64,000 bases of DNA from Qaidamihabitans albus. GTDB taxonomy: Bacteria; Actinomycetota; Actinomycetes; Mycobacteriales; Pseudonocardiaceae. A program made the position numbers and the translations under genes. The DNA lies in the NCBI RefSeq assembly GCF_016464705.1, contig NZ_JAEHOB010000002.1:434001-498000 (forward strand), written 5' to 3'. Below, piece by piece: positions 1-8,764 of the stretch. Position 1 is the stretch's first letter. Each line of letters opens with the position of its first letter. The notes under the pieces are model-generated. The model was not told where the DNA came from and did not search any database. It worked only from the letters and a program-made list of their open reading frames with translations.

Positions 1-576
1 TACTTCCAGATCGCCTACATCGCGAAGAAGGGCACCGACCCGCAGCTGCGGGCGCGCGGGATCGAGCACTTCCGGGAGGAGCTCGACGAGCTCATGCCGG
101 GGCTGGCCGACCGGACCGGCTCGCTGGAGTCGATGGACGACATCAAGCACCTCGACGTCCGGCTGAACCGGCTGCACCGCTGGCACATCGACGGCCTGCT
201 CTGCATCGGCGACGCCGCGCACGCGATGTCGCCGATCGGCGGTGTCGGCATCAATCTCGCCGTGCAGGACGCGGTGGCCGCGGCCACTCTGCTGGCGGAG
301 CCGCTGCGGCGCGGGGCCGTGCAGGGGCGCGACCTGGCGAAGGTCCGCGCCCGCAGGCTGCTGCCGACGATCCTCGTCCAGGGGCTGCAACGCATCCTGC
401 ACCGTGCCGTGATGACGCCGGTCGTCAACGGGACGCGAATGGGCCCGCCGAAGCCGTTCATCGCGCTGATGCGGCGGCTACCGCAGGCCACGTTCATCCC
501 GGCGTACCTCGTCGGCGTCGGGCTGCGGCCCGAGCACGCGCCGGAGTTCGCTAGGCGGTCCGCACCGGATTCGTGA
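1..576 (+). CDS. FAD-dependent monooxygenase/hydroxylase, C-terminal part (5' end outside window)
   Basis: The reading frame is open from base 1 and ends with TGA at 574-576, so about 191 C-terminal residues are present and the start lies upstream. The segment CIGDAAHAMSPIGGVGINLA is the GD-box of class A flavoprotein monooxygenases, where the Asp contacts the FAD ribityl chain and the following His-Ala-Met-Ser-Pro stretch lines the flavin. The N-terminal Rossmann motif is outside the window. The substrate cannot be told. The 3' end overlaps the convergent FAA hydrolase gene by 26 bases. Confidence 0.8.
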   Translation, partial: YFQIAYIAKKGTDPQLRARGIEHFREELDELMPGLADRTGSLESMDDIKHLDVRLNRLHRWHIDGLLCIGDAAHAMSPIGGVGINLAVQDAVAAATLLAEPLRRGAVQGRDLAKVRARRLLPTILVQGLQRILHRAVMTPVVNGTRMGPPKPFIALMRRLPQATFIPAYLVGVGLRPEHAPEFARRSAPDS

Positions 577-1330
577 GCGTGCCGATGCCCTCGACCGTGA
601 TCGACACCTGCTGCCCGTCCTCGATCGGCCCGACCCCCTCCGGGGTTCCGGTGAGGATCACGTCGCCGGGCAGCAGGGTCATCACCGCCGACACGAACTC
701 GATCAGCTCCGGCACCCCGTGCACCAGCGCGGAGGTACGGGCGTCCTGCTTGACCACACCGTCCACCTCGGAACGGATCGCCAGGTCGCCGGGGTCCACC
801 GCGGTCTCGATCCACGGGCCGAGCGGGCAGAACGTGTCGAACCCCTTGGCCCTGCCCCACTGGCCGTCCGACTTCTGGAGGTCGCGGGCGCTGACGTCGT
901 TGGCGATGGTGTAGCCGAGCACGGCGGCGCTCGCGCGGGCGGCGGGCACGTGCTTGACCGGCTGGCCGATGACGACGGCCAGCTCGCCCTCGAAGTCCAC
1001 CCGCGACGAGGCAGGCGGGAGCTTGATGGCCACGTTCGGGCCGATCACGCTGGTGTTCGGCTTGAGGAAGATCATCGGGTCGGCCGGCACCTCGTGGCCG
1101 AACTCCGCGGCGTGCGCGGAGTAGTTGCGGCCGACCGCGATCACCTTCGTCGGCAGGATGGGTGCGAGCAGCCGGACGTCGGCGAGCGGCCAGCGCCGCC
1201 CGGTGAAGTTCGGCTGCCCGAACGGGTGTTCGGCGATCTCCAGGACCTGGGCGTCGTCCGGGCTGTCCACGTCCCCCTCGATCGAGGCGAACGCGACACC
1301 GTCGGGATGAGCGATTCGAGCCAAGCGCAC
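551..1330 (-). CDS. Fumarylacetoacetate hydrolase family protein
   Basis: 259 residues, GTG start at 1330. A short N-terminal domain precedes the FAH catalytic fold: VIAVGRNYSAHAAEFG (~85-100), the metal-binding acidic residues in DFEGELAVVIG (~131-141), NDVSARDLQ, and the C-terminal TGTPEGVGP loop. These proteins are Mg-dependent C-C hydrolases, decarboxylases or isomerases of 2-oxo acids such as acylpyruvates; the exact substrate is not readable. The position next to the leuB/serA region matches the place of Rv2993c in M. tuberculosis (recalled, not searched). It converges on the flavoprotein gene with overlapping 3' ends. Confidence 0.85.
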   Translation of the reverse strand: MRLARIAHPDGVAFASIEGDVDSPDDAQVLEIAEHPFGQPNFTGRRWPLADVRLLAPILPTKVIAVGRNYSAHAAEFGHEVPADPMIFLKPNTSVIGPNVAIKLPPASSRVDFEGELAVVIGQPVKHVPAARASAAVLGYTIANDVSARDLQKSDGQWGRAKGFDTFCPLGPWIETAVDPGDLAIRSEVDGVVKQDARTSALVHGVPELIEFVSAVMTLLPGDVILTGTPEGVGPIEDGQQVSITVEGIGTLTNPVRTA

Positions 1331-1379
1331 GTCCTCAGCCTATGGCCCGCGCCTCGTCAGCGCCTACCGGGGTTCATGA

Positions 1380-1425
1380 CTCGTGAGTGGCTACCCGAGT
1401 TAGAACTCGTCTGCGCATTCACGAG
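1380..1425. repeat. 46-bp palindromic repeat, copy 1
   Basis: Begins CTCGTGAGTG, ends ATTCACGAG, with centre GTTAGAAC. The 22-nt halves are only partly complementary (GGCTACC against GCGCAGA in the middle), so the arms pair at their outer and inner ends. The TGA in the right-hand arm (1419-1421, minus strand) is the stop codon of cimA. Confidence 0.85.
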
Positions 1426-3038
1426 CACCGCAGGCTCTTGTGCACCAGCGCGTCGCACAGGGCCAGCCAGCTCGCCTCGACGATGTTCTCGTGCACCCCC
1501 ACCGTGGTCCACTCGCGCCTGCCGTCGCTCGACTCGATGAGCACCCTGGTCACGGCATCCGTACCGGGATGCCCGGCGAGGATGCGCACCTTGTAGTCGG
1601 ACAGCTCCACGGTGTCCAACCAGGACAGGTGCGGCAGCAGCGCCTTGCGCAGCGCTGCGTCCAGCGCGTTGACCGGCCCGTTGCCCTCAGCGGTGGCGAT
1701 CATGCGCTCACCGCCGACGTGCACCTTCACCGTCGCCTCGGAGATGACCTCGCCGTCGGCGCGGTGGTCGAGCACGACCCGGTAGGACTCCAGGGTGAAC
1801 GGCGGCTCCGCGAGCTCGTGGCCGTCCGGGCCCTCGGCCTCCCTGCGCAGCAGCAGTTCCAGCGACGCGTCCGCCGCCTCGAACGACCAGCCGCCCGCCT
1901 CGAGGCGCTTCACCTTGCTCAGCACGCTGGTGAGCACCTCGGGCCGGCTGGCAAGGTCCACCCCGAGCTCACGTCCCTTGAGCTCAAGGCTGGCCCTGCC
2001 AGCCATCTCCGTGACCAGTACCCGCATGTCGTTGCCGACGAGAGCTGGATCGATGTGGTTGTACAACAACGGATCCACCTTGATCGCGCTCGCGTGCAGC
2101 CCCGCCTTGTGGGCGAAGGCCGAGGCCCCGACGTAGGCCTGGTGGGTGTCGGGGGCGATGTTCGCGATCTCGGCAAGGGCATGGGAGACGCGGGTGAGCT
2201 CGGCTGCGCTCCCGGTGGGGAGCACGTCCATGCCGAGCTTGGCCACGAGGTTTCCCGTCACGGCGAACAGGTCGGCGTTGCCGGCCCGCTCGCCGTAACC
2301 GTTCGCGGTGCACTGCACGTGCGTCGCGCCGGCCTGCACCGCGGCGATGCTGTTCGCCACGGCGCAGGAGGTGTCGTCCTGGCAGTGGATGCCCAGCCGC
2401 AGACCGGTGCGCTCCGCCACCTCGCGCACGGTCTCGGCGAGCTGCAACGGCAACTGCCCGCCGTTGGTGTCGCACAGCACCACGACGTCGGCGCCGCCCC
2501 GCCCGGCGGCGTCGAGCACCCGCAGAGCGGCGTCGGGATCGTGGGCGTAGCCGTCGAAGAAGTGCTCGGCGTCCAGGAAGACCCGCCTGCCCTCGGCGAC
2601 GAGGAAGGAGATCGTGTCCTCCACCATCGCGCACGCCTCGTCGACATCCACCCGCAGCGCGCGCTCGATGTGCCGCAGGTCCGATTTGGCCACCAGCGTG
2701 ATGACCGGGGCCGCGGAGTCGAGCAGGGCCCGGACCTGCTTGTCCTCGGCAGCCTTGACCCCGGCCTTGCGGGTGGAGCCGAACGCGACCAGCGCCGCGT
2801 GCTTGAGCACCAGTTCGCCCGAGGTGGCCCTGGCGAAGAACTCGGTGTCCTTCGGCATCGCCCCCGGCCAGCCGCCCTCGATGAAGCCGACGCCGAGCTC
2901 GTCCAGCAGCCGCGCGACCGCCAGCTTGTCGGTCACGGAGTACGAGATCCCCTCTCGCTGGGCCCCGTCGCGCAGAGTCGTGTCGTAGAGGTGGAAGTCG
3001 TCCCCGAGCGGGGTGTCGGCCGGTTCCGTGCGGCTCAC
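1419..3038 (-). CDS. cimA: Citramalate synthase
   Basis: 539 residues from the GTG at 3038, which follows GAGGAGAG at normal spacing; the frame is open further upstream but that part crosses an attenuator. The TIM-barrel HMGL-like domain starts at YDTTLRDGAQREG, the metal/substrate-binding signature of the isopropylmalate/citramalate synthase family, with HCQDD as the second metal site. A LeuA-type allosteric dimerisation domain follows (~400-539). CimA condenses pyruvate with acetyl-CoA to (R)-citramalate, opening a threonine-independent route to isoleucine. The leader peptide upstream carries Val-Ile-Ile-Ile codons, which favours an isoleucine role over leucine. The stop codon lies in a 46-bp palindrome. 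Confidence 0.9.
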   Translation of the reverse strand: MSRTEPADTPLGDDFHLYDTTLRDGAQREGISYSVTDKLAVARLLDELGVGFIEGGWPGAMPKDTEFFARATSGELVLKHAALVAFGSTRKAGVKAAEDKQVRALLDSAAPVITLVAKSDLRHIERALRVDVDEACAMVEDTISFLVAEGRRVFLDAEHFFDGYAHDPDAALRVLDAAGRGGADVVVLCDTNGGQLPLQLAETVREVAERTGLRLGIHCQDDTSCAVANSIAAVQAGATHVQCTANGYGERAGNADLFAVTGNLVAKLGMDVLPTGSAAELTRVSHALAEIANIAPDTHQAYVGASAFAHKAGLHASAIKVDPLLYNHIDPALVGNDMRVLVTEMAGRASLELKGRELGVDLASRPEVLTSVLSKVKRLEAGGWSFEAADASLELLLRREAEGPDGHELAEPPFTLESYRVVLDHRADGEVISEATVKVHVGGERMIATAEGNGPVNALDAALRKALLPHLSWLDTVELSDYKVRILAGHPGTDAVTRVLIESSDGRREWTTVGVHENIVEASWLALCDALVHKSLRCS

Positions 3039-3079
3039 GGGTCTCTCCTCAGGCGGTCGAGCGGGTTGTCCTGACAAAC

Positions 3080-3109
3080 AAAAAGACCCCCCGCGGATGC
3101 GAGAGGTCT
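3080..3109 (-). terminator. Attenuator terminator in the cimA leader
   Basis: On the minus strand AGACCTCTC (3109-3101) pairs with GGGGGGTCT (3092-3084) over 9 bp, including two G-U pairs, around an 8-nt loop, and runs directly into TTTTTG. It lies between the leader peptide and cimA, 42 nt before the cimA start, so it would end transcription before the structural gene. A second, longer hairpin (3110-3147) sits between the leader reading frame and this terminator and overlaps the leader stop codon; it is the obvious competing or pausing structure. I did not resolve a unique antiterminator pairing. Confidence 0.8.
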
Positions 3110-3134
3110 GCGCGCCGGGTGCCTGGGAAGGCAC

Positions 3135-3179
3135 CTACCCGGCGCGCTGGCGGATAATGATCACGCGAGACGCGTTCAT
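3135..3179 (-). CDS. cimA leader peptide (Val-Ile-Ile-Ile control codons)
   Basis: Fourteen codons, ATG at 3179 to TAG at 3137-3135, reading MNASRVIIIRQRAG. Four consecutive branched-chain codons (GTG ATC ATT ATC) sit in the middle, and the last codons fall in the ascending arm of the 3110-3147 hairpin. This is the layout of ribosome-mediated attenuation: ribosomes stalling for charged Ile/Val tRNA would change which hairpin forms. The ATG is 6 nt after a -10-like CATGAT, so the leader mRNA is probably leaderless. The peptide itself is likely to have no function beyond being translated. Confidence 0.75.
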   Translation of the reverse strand: MNASRVIIIRQRAG

Positions 3180-3185
3180 GCCCGC

Positions 3186-3214
3186 ATCATGCCACAGGAA
3201 CGCGCCGGGCCCAA
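3186..3214 (-). promoter_or_regulatory. Promoter of the cimA leader transcript
   Basis: On the minus strand TTGGGC (3214-3209), 17-nt spacer, CATGAT (3191-3186), then 6 nt to the leader ATG at 3179. Hexamers match sigma-A type elements moderately; the spacing to the leader ATG suggests the transcript starts on or next to that codon. Confidence 0.5.
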
Positions 3215-3268
3215 CTCGTGGGCGCGCATTCCCGGATACTGGACCTGCCGGCCCGGGACCGTACCGGG

Positions 3269-3526
3269 TCAGTCCTCCCGGTCACGCTCCGCGCGGGCAC
3301 CGGCTCCGGTCTCACCGGTGTAGCCGATGTCCTCGCCCTCGGCCCGGCCGACGAACGTGTCGCTGGGCCCTGGACCGGTCGTGCTCGGGTTGTCCGCGCG
3401 CTCGTCCGGCCTGCCGCCGGTCGGACGCGCCCTGGCCACCGCGGGGTCGGTGGCCGCGTCGGCCTCGGGCGCGCTCGACGATGCCGGCTCGCGGCGTTCC
3501 AGCAGGTTGCGCAGCCATTTCCACAT
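3269..3526 (-). CDS. Small hypothetical protein, Trp-rich start and disordered tail
   Basis: 85 residues from the ATG at 3526, preceded by GAGGTGG at about 8 nt; a longer upstream frame has no better start. It opens MWKWLRNLLERRE, a short amphipathic basic/aromatic helix of the kind that lies on membranes, then becomes a low-complexity Pro/Ala/Asp/Glu/Gly tail predicted to be unstructured. No known domain recognised. It lies between leuB and the cimA leader on the same strand, separated from leuB by a strong hairpin, so it is probably expressed on its own. Confidence 0.6.
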   Translation of the reverse strand: MWKWLRNLLERREPASSSAPEADAATDPAVARARPTGGRPDERADNPSTTGPGPSDTFVGRAEGEDIGYTGETGAGARAERDRED

Positions 3527-3594
3527 GGCGAACCACCTCACAAGGGGAGTTCCTCCCGCGAGGAGTTCCCGGCCACGGGCCCGCCAACACACGC

Positions 3595-3637
3595 CGAAGG
3601 CCACCTGGAGCCGCGGACGCGGTCCAGGTGGCCTTCG
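3595..3637. terminator. Perfect 15-bp inverted repeat after leuB
   Basis: CGAAGGCCACCTGGA (3595-3609) is repeated inverted at 3623-3637 with a 13-nt loop. It lies 15 nt past the leuB stop, where a terminator is expected. There is no U-tract, as is common for actinobacterial terminators. Confidence 0.6.
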
Positions 3638-3652
3638 CTGTACGGGTACGCC

Positions 3653-4693
3653 TCAGCTGGCCTGGCGGGCGTTCGAGGAGACGAGCGCGGCCAGCCGGTC
3701 GCCGATGCCCTGGGTGCTGCCCGGCGAGGACTGGTCACGGGTCGCCAGGTCGAAGGCCACCGAGGCCTCGATCCGCCGCGCAGCCTCGATCTCGCCGAGG
3801 TGGTCGAGGAGCAGGGACATCGACAGCACGGCCGCTGTCGGGTCGGCCAGGTTCTGGCCCGCGATGTCCGGTGCGCTGCCGTGCACGGGCTCGAACATGC
3901 TGGGGTTGCGCTTGGTGATGTCCAGGTTTCCGCTCGCGGCGAGCCCGATGCCGCCGGTCACCGCCGCGGCGAGGTCGGTGATGATGTCGCCGAACAGGTT
4001 GTCGGTGACGATCACGTCGAAACGGCCGGGATCGGTGACCATGTGGATGGTCGCGGCGTCGACGTGCGAGTAGTTCACGGTCACGTCGGGGTGCTCGAGG
4101 GACACCTCCTCGACGATGCGCGACCACAGCGAGCCCGCGTGTTCGAGCACGTTCGTCTTGTGCACCAGGGTGAGGTGCTTGCGGGGACGCCGCTCGGCAC
4201 GCGCGAACGCGTCGGCGACGACCCGCCGGATCCCGAACGCGGTGTTGACGCTGACCTCGGTGGCGATCTCGTGCTCGGTGTCCTTGCGCAGCAGGCCGCC
4301 GTTGCCCGCGTAAGGGCCCTCGGTGCCCTCCCGCACCACCAGCATGTCGATCTCACCGGGATCGGACAGCGGGCCCCGCACGCCCGGGTACAGCCGGGCG
4401 GGCCGCAGGTTCACGTGGTGGTCGAGCTCGAAGCGCAGGCGCAGCAGCAGCCCGCGCTCCAGGATCCCGCTCGGCACGGTCGGATCGCCGACGGCGCCGA
4501 GGAGGATGGCGTCGTGCTGCCGGAGTTCGCCGAGTACCGACTCGGGAAGCAGCTCACCGGTCGCGTGCCAGCGCGCGGCGCCGAGGTCGTAGTTCGTAGT
4601 CTCCGCGCCCGGAACGACCTCACCCAGCACCTTCAGCGCCTCGGTGACCACCTCGGGCCCGATCCCGTCACCTGGGATCACAGCGAGCCGCAT
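3653..4693 (-). CDS. leuB: 3-isopropylmalate dehydrogenase
   Basis: 346 residues from the ATG at 4693, which has GGAGG about 9 nt upstream and begins [15 protein letters not shown], the canonical N-terminus of the beta-decarboxylating dehydrogenase family; the frame is open 55 codons further upstream but that part has no family match. The protein oxidises and decarboxylates (2R,3S)-3-isopropylmalate with NAD to 2-oxoisocaproate, the third step of leucine synthesis. The NAD-binding loop [16 protein letters not shown] is near the C-terminus. It lies downstream of serA on the same strand, as in M. tuberculosis (Rv2995c/Rv2996c), with about 230 bases between them. Confidence 0.95.
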   Translation of the reverse strand: MRLAVIPGDGIGPEVVTEALKVLGEVVPGAETTNYDLGAARWHATGELLPESVLGELRQHDAILLGAVGDPTVPSGILERGLLLRLRFELDHHVNLRPARLYPGVRGPLSDPGEIDMLVVREGTEGPYAGNGGLLRKDTEHEIATEVSVNTAFGIRRVVADAFARAERRPRKHLTLVHKTNVLEHAGSLWSRIVEEVSLEHPDVTVNYSHVDAATIHMVTDPGRFDVIVTDNLFGDIITDLAAAVTGGIGLAASGNLDITKRNPSMFEPVHGSAPDIAGQNLADPTAAVLSMSLLLDHLGEIEAARRIEASVAFDLATRDQSSPGSTQGIGDRLAALVSSNARQAS

Positions 4694-4925
4694 CCATACA
4701 CCTCCGTCGATCGGGGACCGGACCCCGGATGCCCCATTTGCGATCAAACTCCAGCCACGGCAGGTTACCGGCAGTCGACAATCCGCCGAAGCAGAACCAC
4801 CCTTACGCCGGAGTCCGGCCTGCCTGTAGCCACCCGATCGTGGCACAGCGCTACCCATATGTTGATCTTGGGTCCCCGTTGGCGGCGAGGGCGCCCGGCG
4901 GCTCGGCGCCGCCGGGCGCGCAGGC

Positions 4926-6521
4926 TCACTCGAAGGCGACCGCGCGGATCATCCGCGCGTCGACCGTGGCGCCGATCGGCTCCAGCAGGTGCGAGTCGAC
5001 CGCGCGATCCACCCGCAGCAGCATCACGGCGTCGGAGCGATCCGTGGTCTGGCTGATCTGCGCGGCCTCGATGTTGATCCCGGCCTCGCCGAGCAGGGTG
5101 CCGACCCTGCCCATGATCCCCGGGCGGTCCGGGTACTCGAGCAGCAGCACGTGGCCCTCGGCGCGCAGGTCGAAGTGCCGTCCGTTGACCTCGACGACCT
5201 TCTGTACCTCGTCCTTGCCGATGACCGTGCCCGACACGGAGTGCGCGCTGCCGTCGTTGTGCACGGCGCGCACGGTCAGCAGGCTGCGGAAGTTCGGGCT
5301 CTCCGGCTCGGTGGTGACCTGCACCTGCACGCCGAGCTCCTCGGCGAGCCTCGGCGCGTTGACGAACGTCACCTGGTCCTCGACGACCCCGGAGAAGACC
5401 CCGCGCAAGGCCGAGAGCTGGAGCACGCTCACGTCCTCACCGGAGAGCTCGCCACTGGCGACCACGGAGACCGACGAAGGGGGCTTCGCGCTGAACGCCG
5501 AGAGGACCGTGCCCAGCTTCTGGGCGAGCGGCAGGTAGGGCCGCACCTCCTCGCTGACCGTGCCGCCCGCGACGTTCACGGCGTCCGGGACGAAGTCACC
5601 GCGCAGCGCGAGCTTCACCGAGACGGCGACATCGGTGCCCGCCCGGTCCTGCGCCTCCGCGGTCGAGGCGCCCAGGTGCGGCGTGACCACGACGTTGGGC
5701 AGGTCGAACAGCGGGCTGGAGGTGGTCGGTTCGGTGACGAACACGTCCACGCCCGCGCCGCCGACCTGGCCGTCCTTGACGGCGTTGGCGAGCGCGTCCT
5801 CGTCGACGAGCCCGCCGCGGGCGGCGTTGACGATCAGCACGCCCTTCTTGGTCTTGGCCAGCGCGGCGGCGTCGATGAGGCCCTTCGTCTCGGGCGTCTT
5901 CGGCAGGTGGATGGAGATCGCGTCGGCGCGCTCCAGCAGCTCGTCGAGCGAGACGAGTTCGATGCCGAGCTGCGCGGCGCGCGCGGCGGAGACGTACGGG
6001 TCGTAGGCGATGACGTGGGTGTCGAACGCGGCGACCCGCTGCGCGAAGAGCTGGCCGATCTTGCCGAGGCCCACCACGCCGACGGTCTTGCCGTTGAGCT
6101 CGACGCCGGTGTAGGCGCTGCGCTTCCACTCCCCGCCGCGCAGGCTCTGGTCGGCGGCCGGCACCCGCCGGGCGACCGCGAGCAGCAGCGCCACGGCGTG
6201 CTCGGCGGCGGAGACGATGTTCGAGGTCGGCGCGTTGACCACCAGCACGCCCCGCTCGGTGGCGGCAGGCACGTCGACGTTGTCCAGCCCCACCCCGGCG
6301 CGGGCGACGACCTTGAGCTTGTTCGAAGCACCGAGCACTTCGGCGTCGACCTTCGTGGCGGACCGGACGAGCAACGCGTCGGCGTCGCCGACCGCGGCCA
6401 GCAGTGCCGGACGGTCGGTCCCGTCCACATGCCGGACCTCGACCTCGTCGCCGAGCGCGCTCACCGCGGAGGGAGCGAGCTTCTCGGCGAGGAGAACGAC
6501 GGGCTGGCTGGAATTGGTCAC
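4926..6521 (-). CDS. serA: D-3-phosphoglycerate dehydrogenase, long form
   Basis: 531 residues from the GTG at 6521, which follows GAAAGG at 6 nt. SerA oxidises 3-phosphoglycerate with NAD to 3-phosphohydroxypyruvate, the first step of serine synthesis. Visible are the substrate domain, the NAD-binding [13 protein letters not shown], the [10 protein letters not shown] helix, an intervening allosteric-substrate-binding domain (~320-450) and a C-terminal ACT domain ([18 protein letters not shown]) that binds serine for feedback control. This four-domain form is the mycobacterial type (about 528 residues). A candidate promoter lies about 240 bases upstream, leaving a long untranslated leader with a 9-nt tandem repeat. 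Confidence 0.95.
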   Translation of the reverse strand: MTNSSQPVVLLAEKLAPSAVSALGDEVEVRHVDGTDRPALLAAVGDADALLVRSATKVDAEVLGASNKLKVVARAGVGLDNVDVPAATERGVLVVNAPTSNIVSAAEHAVALLLAVARRVPAADQSLRGGEWKRSAYTGVELNGKTVGVVGLGKIGQLFAQRVAAFDTHVIAYDPYVSAARAAQLGIELVSLDELLERADAISIHLPKTPETKGLIDAAALAKTKKGVLIVNAARGGLVDEDALANAVKDGQVGGAGVDVFVTEPTTSSPLFDLPNVVVTPHLGASTAEAQDRAGTDVAVSVKLALRGDFVPDAVNVAGGTVSEEVRPYLPLAQKLGTVLSAFSAKPPSSVSVVASGELSGEDVSVLQLSALRGVFSGVVEDQVTFVNAPRLAEELGVQVQVTTEPESPNFRSLLTVRAVHNDGSAHSVSGTVIGKDEVQKVVEVNGRHFDLRAEGHVLLLEYPDRPGIMGRVGTLLGEAGINIEAAQISQTTDRSDAVMLLRVDRAVDSHLLEPIGATVDARMIRAVAFE

Positions 6522-6642
6522 GATGCGCCTTTCGGATCGGGTTCGGTTCGCGGTGCCCGGTACGGCACCCGGGCTCTTCACACCGGTACGTGGCTTCGCC
6601 ACCCGCGCGGCGCCGGCATCCCGTCGTCGCGAACCACCCTCC

Positions 6643-6678
6643 GTGAGCTCGGTGAGCTCCGTGAGCTCCGTGAGTTCC
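6643..6678. repeat. Four tandem 9-nt units in the serA 5' leader
   Basis: Units GTGAGCTCG, GTGAGCTCC, GTGAGCTCC and GTGAGTTCC follow without a gap between the candidate serA promoter and the gene. Each unit contains GAGCTC, itself a palindrome (lost in the last unit). Function unknown; such a tract can change copy number by slippage. The 311-base stretch 6522-6832 otherwise holds only the candidate promoter. Confidence 0.6.
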
Positions 6679-6757
6679 GGGCGGTCCCGCCGGCAGGATC
6701 GTGAATAGCCCTCGCGGACGCGCTCATCGGGTCACGACGCTGTGCCCGGACGCGCGC

Positions 6758-6787
6758 AGTCTAGCCCCGGAGTGGGCTCCGTGTTAA
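6758..6787 (-). promoter_or_regulatory. Candidate serA promoter
   Basis: On the minus strand TTAACA (6787-6782), 18-nt spacer, TAGACT (6763-6758). Both hexamers are close to sigma-A consensus. It would give a 5' untranslated region of roughly 230 nt for serA. Confidence 0.4.
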
Positions 6788-6832
6788 CCACGCCGCAATG
6801 TGTCCACAACGCGAGACGATCCGGCCGGTGGC

Positions 6833-7090
6833 TCAGGGCTGGTCGAACTCACCGTCCCGCGCTCCCGCGATGAACGCGTCCCACTCGGTGGACGTGAAGA
6901 CCAGGGCGGCGGTGTCCGGATCGGATTGCGAGCGGATCGCGACGTAGGTCAGGCCGTCGGTGTGCGGGACGAACGCGTACTCGATCACGTTTCCCTCGGG
7001 CGGCACCCGCCGCCACTCCGCACTGTCGAGGTCGAGCTCGTCGCGGATGTGGGCCTTGTCGTCGACGGCGGATCGCCGTTCGTCACTCAT
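6833..7090 (-). CDS. DUF397 domain protein
   Basis: 85 residues from the ATG at 7090. The single DUF397 domain shows the usual pattern: EWRRVPPEGNVIEYAFV, a central VAIRSQSDPDTAALVFT strand pair and the C-terminal TEWDAFIAGARDGEFD. DUF397 proteins are small, actinobacteria-specific and often paired with XRE-family regulators, for which some act as partners; no such regulator is adjacent here. A -10-like TAACGT ends 7 nt before the ATG and there is no ribosome-binding site, so a leaderless mRNA is likely. Confidence 0.8.
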   Translation of the reverse strand: MSDERRSAVDDKAHIRDELDLDSAEWRRVPPEGNVIEYAFVPHTDGLTYVAIRSQSDPDTAALVFTSTEWDAFIAGARDGEFDQP

Positions 7091-7126
7091 ATGCCGCACG
7101 TTAAGCCATCGGCGCCGGATACGCGC

Positions 7127-7164
7127 GAGGCCACCTCACTCGTCACCCGAGTGAGGTGACCTCG
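7127..7164. terminator. 16-bp inverted repeat after ilvC
   Basis: GAGGCCACCTCACTCG (7127-7142) faces CGAGTGAGGTGACCTC (7149-7164) across a 6-nt loop with one mismatch. It lies 20 nt past the ilvC stop and is the likely end of the ilvBNC transcript; no U-tract. Confidence 0.55.
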
Positions 7165-7183
7165 ATAGACGGTGCGTAGCGCG

Positions 7184-8257
<1,074 letters not shown>

Positions 8258-8764
8258 TCAGCGCGAGGAGGTCGCCGTGATCGACCGGGCGCCCCGGCCG
8301 ACCGCGACCATGCCGGACTGGACGAGTTCGCGCACGCCGTAGGGCTCCAGCATGCGCAGCAGCGCGCCGATCTTGTCGCCGGTGCCGGTGGCCTCGATGG
8401 TCAGTGCCTCCGGCGACACGTCCACCACCTTGGCACGGAAGAGATGCACGGTCTCCAGGACCTGGCTGCGCACCGTGGCGTCCGCCCGCACCTTCACGAG
8501 CAGCAGTTCGCGCTGCACGGAGACCTCCGGGTCGAGCTCCACGATCTTGATGACGTTGACGAGCTTGTTGAGCTGCTTGGTCACCTGTTCGAGCGGTAGC
8601 TCCTCAACGGCGACCACGATCGTCATCCGGGACACCTCGGGGTTCTCCGTGGGCCCGACGGCGAGGGACTCGATGTTGAATCCCCGCCGGGAGAACAGGC
8701 CCGACACGCGGGCCAGCACACCCGGGACGTTCTCCACCAGAACACTCAGTGTGTGGTTCGTCAT
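8258..8764 (-). CDS. ilvN: Acetolactate synthase small (regulatory) subunit
   Basis: 168 residues from the ATG at 8764. The N-terminal ACT domain ([20 protein letters not shown]) binds valine for feedback inhibition, and the C-terminal ALS_ss_C domain activates the catalytic subunit. Length and domain order are those of single-ACT bacterial IlvN/IlvH. The start overlaps the ilvB stop by four bases (ATGA), implying translational coupling and balanced subunit supply. An open frame extends upstream into ilvB, but that part is ilvB read out of frame. Confidence 0.95.
   Translation of the reverse strand: MTNHTLSVLVENVPGVLARVSGLFSRRGFNIESLAVGPTENPEVSRMTIVVAVEELPLEQVTKQLNKLVNVIKIVELDPEVSVQRELLLVKVRADATVRSQVLETVHLFRAKVVDVSPEALTIEATGTGDKIGALLRMLEPYGVRELVQSGMVAVGRGARSITATSSR

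Noticed and set aside
1440-3074. 544-codon plus-strand frame opposite cimA
   Set aside because: No domain or ribosome-binding site, and composition typical of antisense shadow frames; cimA has a good start and known motifs.
3080-3214. T-box riboswitch before cimA
   Set aside because: No T-box sequence or specifier-loop architecture; a short reading frame with consecutive Ile codons explains the region better.
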